DNA of 64,000 nucleotides from Collinsella sp. AF08-23 (lineage in GTDB: Bacteria > Actinomycetota > Coriobacteriia > Coriobacteriales > Coriobacteriaceae), in NCBI RefSeq assembly GCF_003479805.1, contig NZ_QUHV01000002.1:124001-188000 (forward strand). Direction: 5' to 3'. The notes below the pieces were generated by a model. The model was not told the origin of the DNA. It saw only the letters and a program-made list of their open reading frames with translations, and searched no databases. Of this stretch, positions 7,541 through 15,390 are shown in pieces (the stretch's first letter is position 1; each line of letters opens with the position of its first letter). Position numbers and translations under genes: made by a program.

Positions 7541-8449
7541 CTAGGCGCTCAATGCATCGCACAAACCGTCGAGGAGGCGGACCGCCAAGGTTTGCGCATC
7601 GCTTGCAGTGAACATGCCATAACCGGTGATGCCCGTGAGCTCGATTCGCAGGATCACAGGTTTGGTTTTGGCCGCCGCCAGAGCGGTCTTTATGCGAAGG
7701 GGAAGATTCTGGCATTCGGCGAGAGCAATGGTCGCACGGGGCTCTGCGTCTTCGGGAAGCTCGTCAGAAGCGACCTCGACGATGAGGTCGACGTCGTGCG
7801 GTGCCTCGCTGTCGTACAGGACGATACCGCTGCCGTCCGTGGTCGCCGAGGCGATATTCCACACGCGCGAGGCGACGTTGCGTGCAATCGCGTCCTCGCC
7901 GCCAATGGCAATGCGGCAGTTCTCAAGCACGTTTGCAGCACGTGCGAAGCCCATGCGTGCCTCAGCATCGATGTCGACGATTGAGGGCTTGCCCTCCCAG
8001 ACATGGTGGAGGCGCTTGACGTAGGCAAACGTGTCTTGGAACGCCATGCCATCGGCGAAGAGGCCGACGTTTTCCTGGAACTGCTGCAGCGCCGCCTCGG
8101 TGTGCGGGCCAAAGTAGCCATCGTCGACGCCGCAGGCAAAGCCCAACGTGTTGAGTGCCCGCTGCAGTGCCTGCACGTCCGCGCCGTGGAAATTGGGCAG
8201 GCGCAGGTAGAGCGTGCGGTCACCGAGTTTGTACGAGGCGTCGACCAGCGCACTCCATGTGGTGCCGTCGACCTCGTCACCCGTCTCGATGCCTTCGGAG
8301 GAGCGGAAGGCACGCACCGCCTCTGCGGTGGTGGTGCCGTACTCCTGGGCGGACGTCTCGGCGGTATCAATGGCATATCCCAGCGATGCGAGGCGCGTTT
8401 GAACGTCTTCGACGGCAGGCCCTTGCATTCCCGGTGTGATGGATTCCAT
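7541..8449 (-). CDS. CwlM-like peptidoglycan-binding protein with degenerate amidase domain
   Basis: A 302-aa protein with two peptidoglycan-binding-1 domains (about residues 5-70 and 83-140; repeats of LGYxxD and FQENVGL type) and no signal peptide. The C-terminal 150 residues follow the strand-helix order of an amidase-3 fold (CRIAIGG, then a helix, then GIVLYD, then DLIVEVASDELP), but the zinc histidines (DPGHGG and SIHAN in active enzymes) are absent. It sits between tRNA-Gln and trxA, as cwlM neighbours trxA in other Actinobacteria. Mycobacterial CwlM is a cytosolic regulator of MurA rather than an enzyme; a similar regulatory role here is an inference. AGGGG precedes the start. Confidence 0.7.
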   Translation of the reverse strand: MESITPGMQGPAVEDVQTRLASLGYAIDTAETSAQEYGTTTAEAVRAFRSSEGIETGDEVDGTTWSALVDASYKLGDRTLYLRLPNFHGADVQALQRALNTLGFACGVDDGYFGPHTEAALQQFQENVGLFADGMAFQDTFAYVKRLHHVWEGKPSIVDIDAEARMGFARAANVLENCRIAIGGEDAIARNVASRVWNIASATTDGSGIVLYDSEAPHDVDLIVEVASDELPEDAEPRATIALAECQNLPLRIKTALAAAKTKPVILRIELTGITGYGMFTASDAQTLAVRLLDGLCDALSA

Positions 8450-8635
8450 GCGGATCCCCTAACAAGCCTGGCGCACACCACCATCTGGTCGGTGACGGCG
8501 CTATCTCATGCACGCGAGCGCAACATGCCCGCGCGGCATACGATTCATAGTGTATCAAGGATGTGTATCGTCCGCACAAGTTCCACTGGGGTCGGCTCGT
8601 GAGGTGTTGATGATACATGGGACGATGCGGCTCAT

Positions 8636-8672
8636 GCAAAAAGACGACCGCGCCTGGGGGACGGGCGCGGTC
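8636..8672 (-). terminator. Terminator after trxA
   Basis: Stem of 9 bp (8646-8654 with 8664-8672, GACCGCGCC and complement) followed on the minus strand by GTCTTTTTG. Confidence 0.8.
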
Positions 8673-8724
8673 TCAGAGGGAAGGTGTGTTGACGCGCCGC
8701 AGTGCGACGCGACGTAACAGGCGT

Positions 8725-9045
8725 TTAGAGGTTTGCCTCGATATCTGCCTTGAGCTTGGGCTTGGGGATGGCGCCAACCGAGCGCATGGCCTCTGTGCCG
8801 CCCTTGAGCATAACGACCGTGGGGATGGACATGACGCCGTAGCGCATGGCGAGGTCCTGGTTCTCATCGACATTGCACTTGGCGACGACGATCTTGCCCT
8901 CAAGCTCGTTGGCGATCTCGTCGACCACGGGGGAGAGCATACGGCATGGGCCGCACCACGGGGCCCAGAAGTCGATGACGACGGGGAGCTCGTTGGTGAG
9001 CAGGCTGTCGAACGTGTTTGCATTCGCTTCGATGATATTGGCCAT
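8725..9045 (-). CDS. trxA: Thioredoxin
   Basis: A 106-aa thioredoxin with the redox motif WCGPC near residue 32, the following cis-proline loop (SIPTVVML) and the usual length. It reduces disulfides in cytosolic proteins using electrons from thioredoxin reductase, which is not in this window. ATG 9045 is preferred over upstream in-frame starts because AGGAGG lies 7 bases before it and the conserved fold begins there. It is transcribed divergently from the gene at 9202. Confidence 0.97.
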   Translation of the reverse strand: MANIIEANANTFDSLLTNELPVVIDFWAPWCGPCRMLSPVVDEIANELEGKIVVAKCNVDENQDLAMRYGVMSIPTVVMLKGGTEAMRSVGAIPKPKLKADIEANL

Positions 9046-9133
9046 GAGAGCCTCCTGTATGGGTGGTCTCGCAGCGTTGGACGCTGCAAGGGTTGGTCTA
9101 ATCGAGGTGGTTATACCCACGAGCGTACTGGTG

Positions 9134-9163
9134 TTACACCGAGCGGTAGAATGTTCTTACAAT
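9134..9163 (+). promoter_or_regulatory. Candidate promoter for the 9202 gene
   Basis: TTACAC (9134-9139), an 18-base spacer and TACAAT (9158-9163), about 40 bases before the gene. Confidence 0.4.
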
Positions 9164-9201
9164 ATGTAGGACGACGGTCAACGCGGACGGGGTGAGGGCG
9201 C

Positions 9202-9789
9202 ATGTCGGTAACAACAGGCGAACGCAAGGAGGCCCTGGCGGCTGCCGTTGAGCAGGAACTTGGCTCGCTCCAAGCGCGTGGCGTTCGGATTGCGGGGAAT
9301 GCGTTCTCGCCTGTCGTTTTGGTAAAAGGCGAGCTGAATGCCGACGAATTGGCGGGCGAAAGCCTCTTGAGCGGCGCAGACGGCGCGGCGCTCCGTGCGG
9401 CGCTTCCGGCCATTGGGTGGGAACCGCAGGATTTCTGTGCGCTTGCGACGGTGTTCGGCGCGGGCGAGCCAGGCATTGTCGACGGCCCCGTACCGGGCGA
9501 TGCCGTGCCCGCTGAATTGTTTCGCGAGGCGCTCGAGGCGCTTGACCCCGAGGCGATCGTCTTGCTCGACGATGCCGCAGCGGATGCGATGCGCGAAGCG
9601 TACGCGGACGCCCTTGCGATCATCGAGGACTTTGACACGGCTATGCTCAAGCCCGGGTTGGTGGCTCCGGTGTTGGGGCGGCGCGTGCTTGCGCTCGACG
9701 GCTTTGAGGCGGCACTCACGGAGCCTCGTCAAAAGCAGCGCATGTGGGCATATCTCAAGCAGCTCCCTCCCTTGGGAGCCCCCTATTAA
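9202..9789 (+). CDS. Protein resembling a degenerate uracil-DNA glycosylase fold
   Basis: A 195-aa soluble protein, alanine- and glutamate-rich. Its order of motifs resembles family-4 uracil-DNA glycosylases: VVLVKGEL in place of the first strand, then LLSGADGAALRAALPAIGW (like the FVGxAGxLLxxxLxxIGL helix), then DPEAIVLLDDAAADAM (like PxVIVxLGxxA) and a C-terminal QKQRMWAYLKQL helix. The iron-sulfur cysteines and the GEAPG active-site loop are missing, so it is probably not an active glycosylase. GGGGTGAGG precedes the ATG. It lies directly before nadA, with the nad promoter starting some 50 bases after its stop. The fold assignment is tentative. Confidence 0.5.
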   Translation: MSVTTGERKEALAAAVEQELGSLQARGVRIAGNAFSPVVLVKGELNADELAGESLLSGADGAALRAALPAIGWEPQDFCALATVFGAGEPGIVDGPVPGDAVPAELFREALEALDPEAIVLLDDAAADAMREAYADALAIIEDFDTAMLKPGLVAPVLGRRVLALDGFEAALTEPRQKQRMWAYLKQLPPLGAPY

Positions 9790-9822
9790 CCGTGAACCGT
9801 GGCGACTTCTCGTCATTATTAA

Positions 9823-9868
9823 CTGTCTTGTCAGCTGTCTTGTCAGTAAAGGCGGTCAGTGGGATACT
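9823..9868 (+). promoter_or_regulatory. nad operon promoter with tandem NiaR-type operator
   Basis: The 12-bp imperfect palindrome CTGTCTTGTCAG occurs twice back to back (9823-9834 and 9835-9846). The second copy overlaps a -35 box TTGTCA (9840-9845), followed by a 17-base spacer and GATACT (9863-9868). The cores resemble operators of NiaR, whose gene is last in the same operon, so nicotinate-dependent feedback repression is the natural reading. Confidence 0.65.
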
Positions 9869-9903
9869 TCCCCCAACGGAAGCTGATTCGTCGGGAGGAC
9901 TCA

Positions 9904-10881
9904 ATGACGGAGACGACGATGGAACCCACCGCGCTTGAGCGCGCCGCCGCGGTGACGGCGGAGACCCGCGCGCGGATCGAGACGCTCAAGGCTGAGCGTG
10001 ACGCGGTGATTTTGGCCCACTATTATGTAGAACCCGAGGTCCAGGCGGTGGCTGACTACGTGGGTGATTCGTTTTACCTGGCAAAACTCGCAAAATCACT
10101 CCCTCAACAGACGATCGTGCTGTGCGGCGTGGAATTCATGGGGGAGAGCGCGAAGCTCCTCAATCGCGATAAGACCGTGTTGATGCCCGAGCCCGCAGCG
10201 GACTGCCCTATGGCCCACATGGTGCAGCGTGCGACGATCGACAAGGCGCGCGAGGAGTACGGTGACGATCTTGCGGTGGTTTGCTACGTCAACTCCACCA
10301 TCGAGGTCAAGAGCTGGAGCGATGTGTGCGTGACCTCCTCCAACGCGGTGAAGATCGTGCACGAGCTGCCCCAGCGCCACATCCTGTTCATTCCCGACCG
10401 CAACTTGGGGCGCTACGTGGCAGAACAGGTGCCCGAGAAGCACGTGATTTTGAATGACGGGTGCTGTCCGCGGCACGAGGCCATTTCCTTGGCCGAGCTG
10501 CGCGAGCTCAAGGCGGGGCATCCGAATGCCCTGGTGCTCGCTCATCCCGAGTGCGTCGCCGCCGTGTTGGACGAGGCGGACTACATTGGTTCGACGGCGG
10601 GCATCATCTCGTTTGCCGAGCAAAGCGACGCGCAGGAGTTCATTATCGTGACGGTTCGAGGGGTTCTGTACGAACTCGAGCGTCGATGCGCCGGCCAGGG
10701 GAAGAGGTTTTACGTTACGTCTACGCCGCCTACGTGCAGCGATATGGACGGCATTACGCTTGAGAAGCTCCTGCATTGTTTGGAGTTCGGCACGGGTGCC
10801 GTGGAGATCGGCGTGGATGGGGCCTCCGCAAAGCGCGCTCAGCTCACGCTCGACCGTATGCTCGAGTACGCCGCTCGATAA
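9904..10881 (+). CDS. nadA: Quinolinate synthase
   Basis: A 325-aa quinolinate synthase that condenses iminoaspartate with dihydroxyacetone phosphate in de novo NAD synthesis. The three conserved cysteines that hold the 4Fe-4S cluster are visible in VLCGVEFMGE, NDGCCPRHE and PPTCSDMDGITLEKL, and the start region has ILAHYYVEPEVQ typical of the family. ATG 9904 has GGGAGG 5 bases upstream; the longer upstream reading of the frame crosses the promoter. First gene of nadABC-niaR. Confidence 0.97.
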   Translation: MTETTMEPTALERAAAVTAETRARIETLKAERDAVILAHYYVEPEVQAVADYVGDSFYLAKLAKSLPQQTIVLCGVEFMGESAKLLNRDKTVLMPEPAADCPMAHMVQRATIDKAREEYGDDLAVVCYVNSTIEVKSWSDVCVTSSNAVKIVHELPQRHILFIPDRNLGRYVAEQVPEKHVILNDGCCPRHEAISLAELRELKAGHPNALVLAHPECVAAVLDEADYIGSTAGIISFAEQSDAQEFIIVTVRGVLYELERRCAGQGKRFYVTSTPPTCSDMDGITLEKLLHCLEFGTGAVEIGVDGASAKRAQLTLDRMLEYAAR

Positions 10882-10915
10882 TCGACGGCACATGCGCGGC
10901 GAAAGGGGCGGCACG

Positions 10916-12277
10916 ATGGAGGCTGCATACAAAGATATGACATGCGATGTGGTAATCGCCGGCTGTGGCGTGGCGGGTTTGTACGCCGCGCTCAACTTGC
11001 CGAGCGATATGCGGGTGGTTATGCTTTCCAAGGGCGCGGTTGACGAATGCGACTCCATGCTCGCCCAAGGGGGCATCTGCGTATTGCCCGAGGCCGCGGA
11101 TTACGACGCGTTCTTTGAGGACACCATGCGCGCGGGTCATTATGAGAACCGGCGCGAGAGCGTGGACATCGTGATTCGATCATCCCGTTCGGTCATCAAC
11201 GACCTCGTGGCGTTGGGGACGGATTTCGATCGGGCTGAGGACGGTTCGCTCGCGTTCACGCGCGAAGGTGCGCACTCGCGTCCGCGAATCGCATTCCATG
11301 CGGATGTGACAGGCAAGGAGATTACCGAGTCTCTGCTCGCGGCGGTCAAACGGCTGCCCAATGTGACCGTTCTCGAACACGTTGCCGCCGTCGACCTCAT
11401 CGTTGATGACCATACGTGCGCAGGCGTGATCGCCGTGCCGGTAACGGAGAATGCCTCGGCTGCGACGGTCGAAGAGCTGCGCGGTGAACAGAGTGAGCGG
11501 GGTGTCCGTCCCGAGGGCGTGGGAGCGCCGTTTGAGATTCGGGCGCGTGATGTGCTGCTCGCAACGGGCGGCATCGGAGGCGTGTACCAGCACTCCACAA
11601 ACTTCCCGCAGCTCACCGGCGATGCGTGTTTCCTGGCGAACGAATATGGGGTCAGTCAGGAACACTTGGACTACGTTCAGATTCATCCCACGGGCCTGTA
11701 TTCCGAAAAGCCCGGTCGCACGTTCCTCATCTCAGAGAGTTGCCGTGGCGAGGGAGCGGTTTTGCTCAACCAAGCCGGCGAGCGCTTTACCGACGAGCTG
11801 CAGCCCAGGGACGTGGTGGCGCGCGCCATTCAAGACGAGATGCGCGATGAGGACGCGGAGTACGAGTGGCTGAGCTTTGATCCCGTTGATCGCGAGATCG
11901 TACGCACGCACTTTGCCAACATCCGAGCCCACTGCCAGCAAGAGGGGCGCGACATCCTCGAGGAGCCTATTCCTGTGGTGCCCACGCAGCACTACTTCAT
12001 GGGTGGCGTTTGGGTCGATCGGGATTCGGCGACCACGATGCCGCATCTGTATGTTGCCGGCGAGGCGGCGTGCAATGGTGTGCATGGCAGGAACCGCCTT
12101 GCGAGCAATTCGTTGCTTGAGTCGCTCGTTTTTGCGCGCCGTGCGGCGTGGAAGATGGCGACGGGGGAGAGCCTGGAAGTCGAGAAGGCGGGCGAGCCCG
12201 CGCTCGACGGCGCACATCGCCTGTTGCCCGGTCAGGTGCGCCAAAACCTCAACATCGACGTGCTCGTGCACGCGTGA
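10916..12277 (+). CDS. nadB: L-aspartate oxidase, short form
   Basis: A 453-aa flavoprotein that oxidises aspartate to iminoaspartate for NadA. It has the N-terminal FAD-binding GCGVAGLYAA motif, the SxLAQGGI-like block (SMLAQGGICV), the active-site segment around HPTGLY and the C-terminal HGRNRLASNSLLE block. Compared with the 540-aa E. coli enzyme the C-terminal helical domain is nearly absent, as in several anaerobic Gram-positives. The ATG at 10916 has GAAAGGGG upstream; an ATG at 10892 is an alternative. In anaerobes fumarate rather than oxygen is the probable electron acceptor (family knowledge). Confidence 0.95.
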   Translation: MEAAYKDMTCDVVIAGCGVAGLYAALNLPSDMRVVMLSKGAVDECDSMLAQGGICVLPEAADYDAFFEDTMRAGHYENRRESVDIVIRSSRSVINDLVALGTDFDRAEDGSLAFTREGAHSRPRIAFHADVTGKEITESLLAAVKRLPNVTVLEHVAAVDLIVDDHTCAGVIAVPVTENASAATVEELRGEQSERGVRPEGVGAPFEIRARDVLLATGGIGGVYQHSTNFPQLTGDACFLANEYGVSQEHLDYVQIHPTGLYSEKPGRTFLISESCRGEGAVLLNQAGERFTDELQPRDVVARAIQDEMRDEDAEYEWLSFDPVDREIVRTHFANIRAHCQQEGRDILEEPIPVVPTQHYFMGGVWVDRDSATTMPHLYVAGEAACNGVHGRNRLASNSLLESLVFARRAAWKMATGESLEVEKAGEPALDGAHRLLPGQVRQNLNIDVLVHA

Positions 12278-12372
12278 TGAGCGCGCCTTGAGGTGCGCTA
12301 TCTGCGACGCGCCCCTTGGCGTGCGGCGCGCCCGTCATGCTCACGACCGTCATGCTTACGAAAGGAATTCTT

Positions 12373-13224
12373 GTGAATCCAATCACCATGAACCTTGTTG
12401 CCGACGATATCATCCGTTTTGCCCTGCGCGAGGACATGAACGCGGGCGATCTGTCGACCGAGTCGGTCTGCTCCGGTCCGCGGGAGGCCGAGGTTCAACT
12501 CATTGCGAAGGCAGCGGGCGTCATCGCGGGGTTGGATGTGTTCGAGCGTGCCTTTACCCTGCTCGACCCTGCCACGACGTTCGACGCGCGCGTGAGTGAT
12601 GGCGACGAGGTCGAGCCCGGCCAGGTGCTAGGGACGGTGCGCGGCGACGCCCGCGTGCTGCTCTCCGGTGAGCGCGTGGCTCTCAACTTCCTGCAGCGCA
12701 TGAGCGGTATCGCAACGTATACACGTACCATGGCAAAGGAGCTCGAAGGTACCAAGACCCTGCTTGCCGACACGCGCAAGACCACGCCTGGCCTTCGCAT
12801 ATTCGAAAAAGCGGCGGTCGAGGCAGGCGGTGGCCACAATCACCGCTACAACCTTTCACAGGCGGTCATGCTCAAGGACAACCATATCGATGCGGCGGGA
12901 GGTATCGCTGCCGCCGTGGCAGGTGCTCGCGCCCATGCGCCCTTTGTGTGCACGGTGGAAGTTGAGTGCGAGAGCCTGAATATGGTGCAAGAGGCACTCG
13001 ATGCTGGTGCGGACATCATCATGCTCGACAATATGGATCGCGAGCAGATGCGCGAGGCCATTGCGCTCATTGATGGCCACGCCAAGGTCGAGGCCTCGGG
13101 CAACGTTGACGCGAGCAATATCCGTGAGATCGCCGATCTGGGCGTCGATATCATCTCGTCGGGAGCGCTTACCCATTCGGCGCCCATTCTGGATCTCTCG
13201 CTCAAGCACCTGCGCCTGCTCTAG
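12373..13224 (+). CDS. nadC: Nicotinate-nucleotide pyrophosphorylase (carboxylating)
   Basis: A 283-aa quinolinate phosphoribosyltransferase that converts quinolinate and PRPP to nicotinate mononucleotide. Diagnostic blocks are LNFLQRMSGIAT, the phosphate-binding DTRKTTPGLR, GGGHNHRYNL, MLKDNHI and the C-terminal EASGNV and ISSGALTHS. GTG 12373 is chosen because AAAGGA lies 6 bases before it and the homologous region begins there. It follows nadB by 95 bases in the same operon. Confidence 0.97.
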   Translation: MNPITMNLVADDIIRFALREDMNAGDLSTESVCSGPREAEVQLIAKAAGVIAGLDVFERAFTLLDPATTFDARVSDGDEVEPGQVLGTVRGDARVLLSGERVALNFLQRMSGIATYTRTMAKELEGTKTLLADTRKTTPGLRIFEKAAVEAGGGHNHRYNLSQAVMLKDNHIDAAGGIAAAVAGARAHAPFVCTVEVECESLNMVQEALDAGADIIMLDNMDREQMREAIALIDGHAKVEASGNVDASNIREIADLGVDIISSGALTHSAPILDLSLKHLRLL

Positions 13225-13280
13225 CTCATCTTGATGTGGGATGTGGTTCGTTCGGAGAGTGCGAGACGGGAGGTGCGGCG

Positions 13281-13838
13281 ATGCCGCTAATGGGTCATGA
13301 GCGCAGGGATGCCATCTTGCAGTCCTTGCGTGGCGCAAAACGCCCGGTGAGCGGGACGGCGCTCGCAAGCGTCGCCGGTGTGAGCCGACAGGTGATCGTG
13401 CAGGACATCGCCCTGCTGCGTGCCGATGGGCACGACATCGTTGCGACCAATCGCGGGTACGTGCTGCGCGAGGGCGCCTCGGAGCTCTCGGTTCCCACGC
13501 GTCTTATCAAGGTTCACCACACTATCGATCAACTTGAGGACGAGCTCCAGACCGTCGTCGACCTGGGCGGAACCGTTCAAACCGTTATGGTAAATCATCG
13601 CGCATACGGCAAAATCACCGCCAATCTGGACATACGCAGCCGTAGCGGCATAGCCCGCTACCTCGAAGACATCCGCACGGGCAAGAGCACACCGTTGATG
13701 ACGGTGACGAGTGGCTATCATTTTCATCGTATTTCTGCCGATACGGAGGAGGCCCTGGACGCCATTGAGGCCGCCCTTGCGGCCAAGGGCTATCTTGCCG
13801 AGGTCTTCCCCTATGAGCGTGAGGGCCTGGACGGGTAA
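13281..13838 (+). CDS. niaR: NiaR-type transcriptional repressor (HTH and 3H domains)
   Basis: A 185-aa regulator with an N-terminal DeoR-like helix-turn-helix (about residues 10-60, SGTALASVAGVSRQVIVQDI) and a C-terminal 3H domain, named for its conserved histidines; here they appear in KVHHTIDQL, MVNHRAYGKI and SGYHFHRI. NiaR proteins repress NAD synthesis genes when nicotinate is present. GGGAGG lies 7 bases before the ATG at 13281. Placement at the end of nadABC and the tandem palindromes before nadA support autogenous control. Confidence 0.92.
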   Translation: MPLMGHERRDAILQSLRGAKRPVSGTALASVAGVSRQVIVQDIALLRADGHDIVATNRGYVLREGASELSVPTRLIKVHHTIDQLEDELQTVVDLGGTVQTVMVNHRAYGKITANLDIRSRSGIARYLEDIRTGKSTPLMTVTSGYHFHRISADTEEALDAIEAALAAKGYLAEVFPYEREGLDG

Positions 13839-13910
13839 CGCTCGGGCGGCGTTTCGCAACTGCCTGTGCCGGTCGCGGCATGTCCCATCCCATGGCGGCT
13901 CCGCGCGAAA

Positions 13911-13945
13911 GTGCCGCGAAAGTTAACTCTCGCGGCACGTTTTTG
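13911..13945 (+). terminator. Terminator of the nad operon
   Basis: A 28-base near-perfect palindrome (13911-13938) with one mismatch, followed by GTTTTTG. It includes the first of the three GTTAAC palindromes described separately. Confidence 0.75.
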
Positions 13946-14039
13946 CTCTTGCGCCGAAATAGCTTCCGCGAAAGTTAACTCTCGAAGAGCGTATTTGCCA
14001 TCATGGCGGAAATGTCGCCGCGAGAGTTAACTCTCGCGG
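13914..14039. repeat. Three GTTAAC-centred palindromes at 52-bp spacing
   Basis: Copies at 13914-13935, 13966-13984 and 14018-14039 share CCGCGARAGTTAACTCTCG. The third is a perfect 22-bp palindrome; the first has one mismatch and the second lacks part of its right arm. Their GTTAAC centres lie exactly 52 bp apart. The 33 bases after copies one and two also share a partial pattern (CGT, TTTGC, AA), suggesting a diverged 52-bp tandem repeat. Confidence 0.9.
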
Positions 14040-14447
14040 GCACGCTCGGCGCCCGACCCCTTGGGCCCGGCTTGGCATACGGCCCCTTTGGCTGGCTACC
14101 CAATAGGCTCGACGTATTTGGCCCGGTCGGTGCGCTGGACGCGCTTTGAGACGTGGAGCGGGGCGGGCGTTTGATGCCGGAGCGGTGGTCCGCTTGGGGC
14201 TCTTTGCTTGCTGGAGGTGTCAGCTGCCGTCTCGTGCGGCATGCCAAAATATGTTATCGATCCGATGCTTTGGTTGTTATGGTGCCATGCCTTCTGTAGT
14301 CGCTTTTTCTGCCATAACCGTTATCTTCACAAGGCTGTCGGAAGAGTTCTTGTTCGGGCGCAGCGGCGAGGGACAGTTTGAGGATGTTGATAGATGAAGA
14401 CCGTTCACATGGAAATAGCTACCGTCTACCCAAGACTGATGTAACTA
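14040..14447. other. Gene-free stretch before the mannose-type PTS
   Basis: Short open frames exist on both strands but none has a convincing ribosome binding site, family motif or coding composition. It lies between the palindrome array and the PTS promoter region. I see no RNA gene in it. Confidence 0.5.
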
Positions 14448-14474
14448 AATCGTATACAACGTATAAGACGTATA
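14448..14474 (+). promoter_or_regulatory. Candidate GntR operator before PTS IIC
   Basis: GTATACAACGTATAAGA at 14452-14468 matches the 17-bp motif found at 17672, 17794 and 20620. Here CGTATA occurs three times at 9-bp spacing (14451, 14460, 14469). It lies about 100 bases before the IIC start. Confidence 0.6.
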
Positions 14475-14572
14475 TGATGACTTATGTCACATGTTGCCGC
14501 GGGATCCGGACTCGCGCGCTTCGGTGAGGGCGCTTCGAAGCGCCATAAAGAATTGATGGAAAGGAGACGGTA

Positions 14573-15370
14573 ATGAATCAGCTTTATGCAGCAATAGCCG
14601 TTGGCCTCGTGGGTGTCATTTGCATCATGGACTCCCGTATGCTGGGGCGCCTGAGTCTTGAGCGCCCGCTTATTGGCGCCACGATGGTCGGCATCGTGCT
14701 TGGTGACATCCCCACGGCTTTGGCCGCTGGCGCGACGCTCGAACTTATGAGCATCGGTTTGATTAATGTGGGCGCCGCGATGATCCCCGACATGAATATG
14801 GGATCTATCGTTGCTACGGCGTTTTGCATCTTGACCGGAGCGGGTCCGGAGGCGGCGTTGACCATCGCAGTCCCTGTTGCCGCATTTGGCCAAGCGATTG
14901 GTCTTGCGGTGCGCATGGTCCTCGCGGCATTTTCTCATAAGGCCGACACCCTTATCGATCAGGGCAAATTTAAGCAGGCGCTTCACCTTCATATTATTTG
15001 GGGTAATGTCCTGTATGCTCTGATGTATTTCGTGCCTATCTTCCTTGCGATCTATGTCGGCACCGATCTTGTCCAGTCTATTGTGGATATGATTCCCGCA
15101 TGGGTCACAAGTGGACTTAACCTTGCCGGCAATGTCCTTACTGCTCTCGGCATGGCCCTGCTGCTTAATATCATGCTTACCAAGAAGATGGCCCTCTTTT
15201 TCTTCGTTGGCTTCTTTGCTGCGGCCTTCCTTAACATTAACGTTACCGCCGTTGCGATCTTTGCTGTGTTGCTCGCCCTGCTGCTCGTGGATCTCAAATT
15301 CCGTGATGGTGGCGGCCAGTTCGCAACCCAGGCCGCAGACGACTATGATCCGCTCGAGGACGACGACTAA
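14573..15370 (+). CDS. PTS mannose/sorbose-family EIIC
   Basis: A 265-aa membrane protein of the mannose-fructose-sorbose PTS family, with the usual length and about eight hydrophobic segments; it ends in an acidic tail (DDYDPLEDDD). AAGGAGA precedes the ATG. It forms the substrate channel with the IID encoded next. The cytosolic IIA and IIB are encoded 1.6 kb downstream beyond a gene on the opposite strand, so the transporter is made from two units that share an operator motif. Confidence 0.93.
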   Translation: MNQLYAAIAVGLVGVICIMDSRMLGRLSLERPLIGATMVGIVLGDIPTALAAGATLELMSIGLINVGAAMIPDMNMGSIVATAFCILTGAGPEAALTIAVPVAAFGQAIGLAVRMVLAAFSHKADTLIDQGKFKQALHLHIIWGNVLYALMYFVPIFLAIYVGTDLVQSIVDMIPAWVTSGLNLAGNVLTALGMALLLNIMLTKKMALFFFVGFFAAAFLNINVTAVAIFAVLLALLLVDLKFRDGGGQFATQAADDYDPLEDDD

Positions 15371-15390
15371 GAAAGAAGGAGGTCATTTCA

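Noticed and set aside
13914-14039. Possible CRISPR-like array because of regular 52-bp spacing
   Set aside because: Only three palindromic copies, with partly related intervening sequence, and no cas genes.
13975-14247. Minus-strand frame with a Pro/Ser-rich product
   Set aside because: It has no start signals, overlaps the palindrome array and resembles no family; it might be a gene remnant but I cannot support that.
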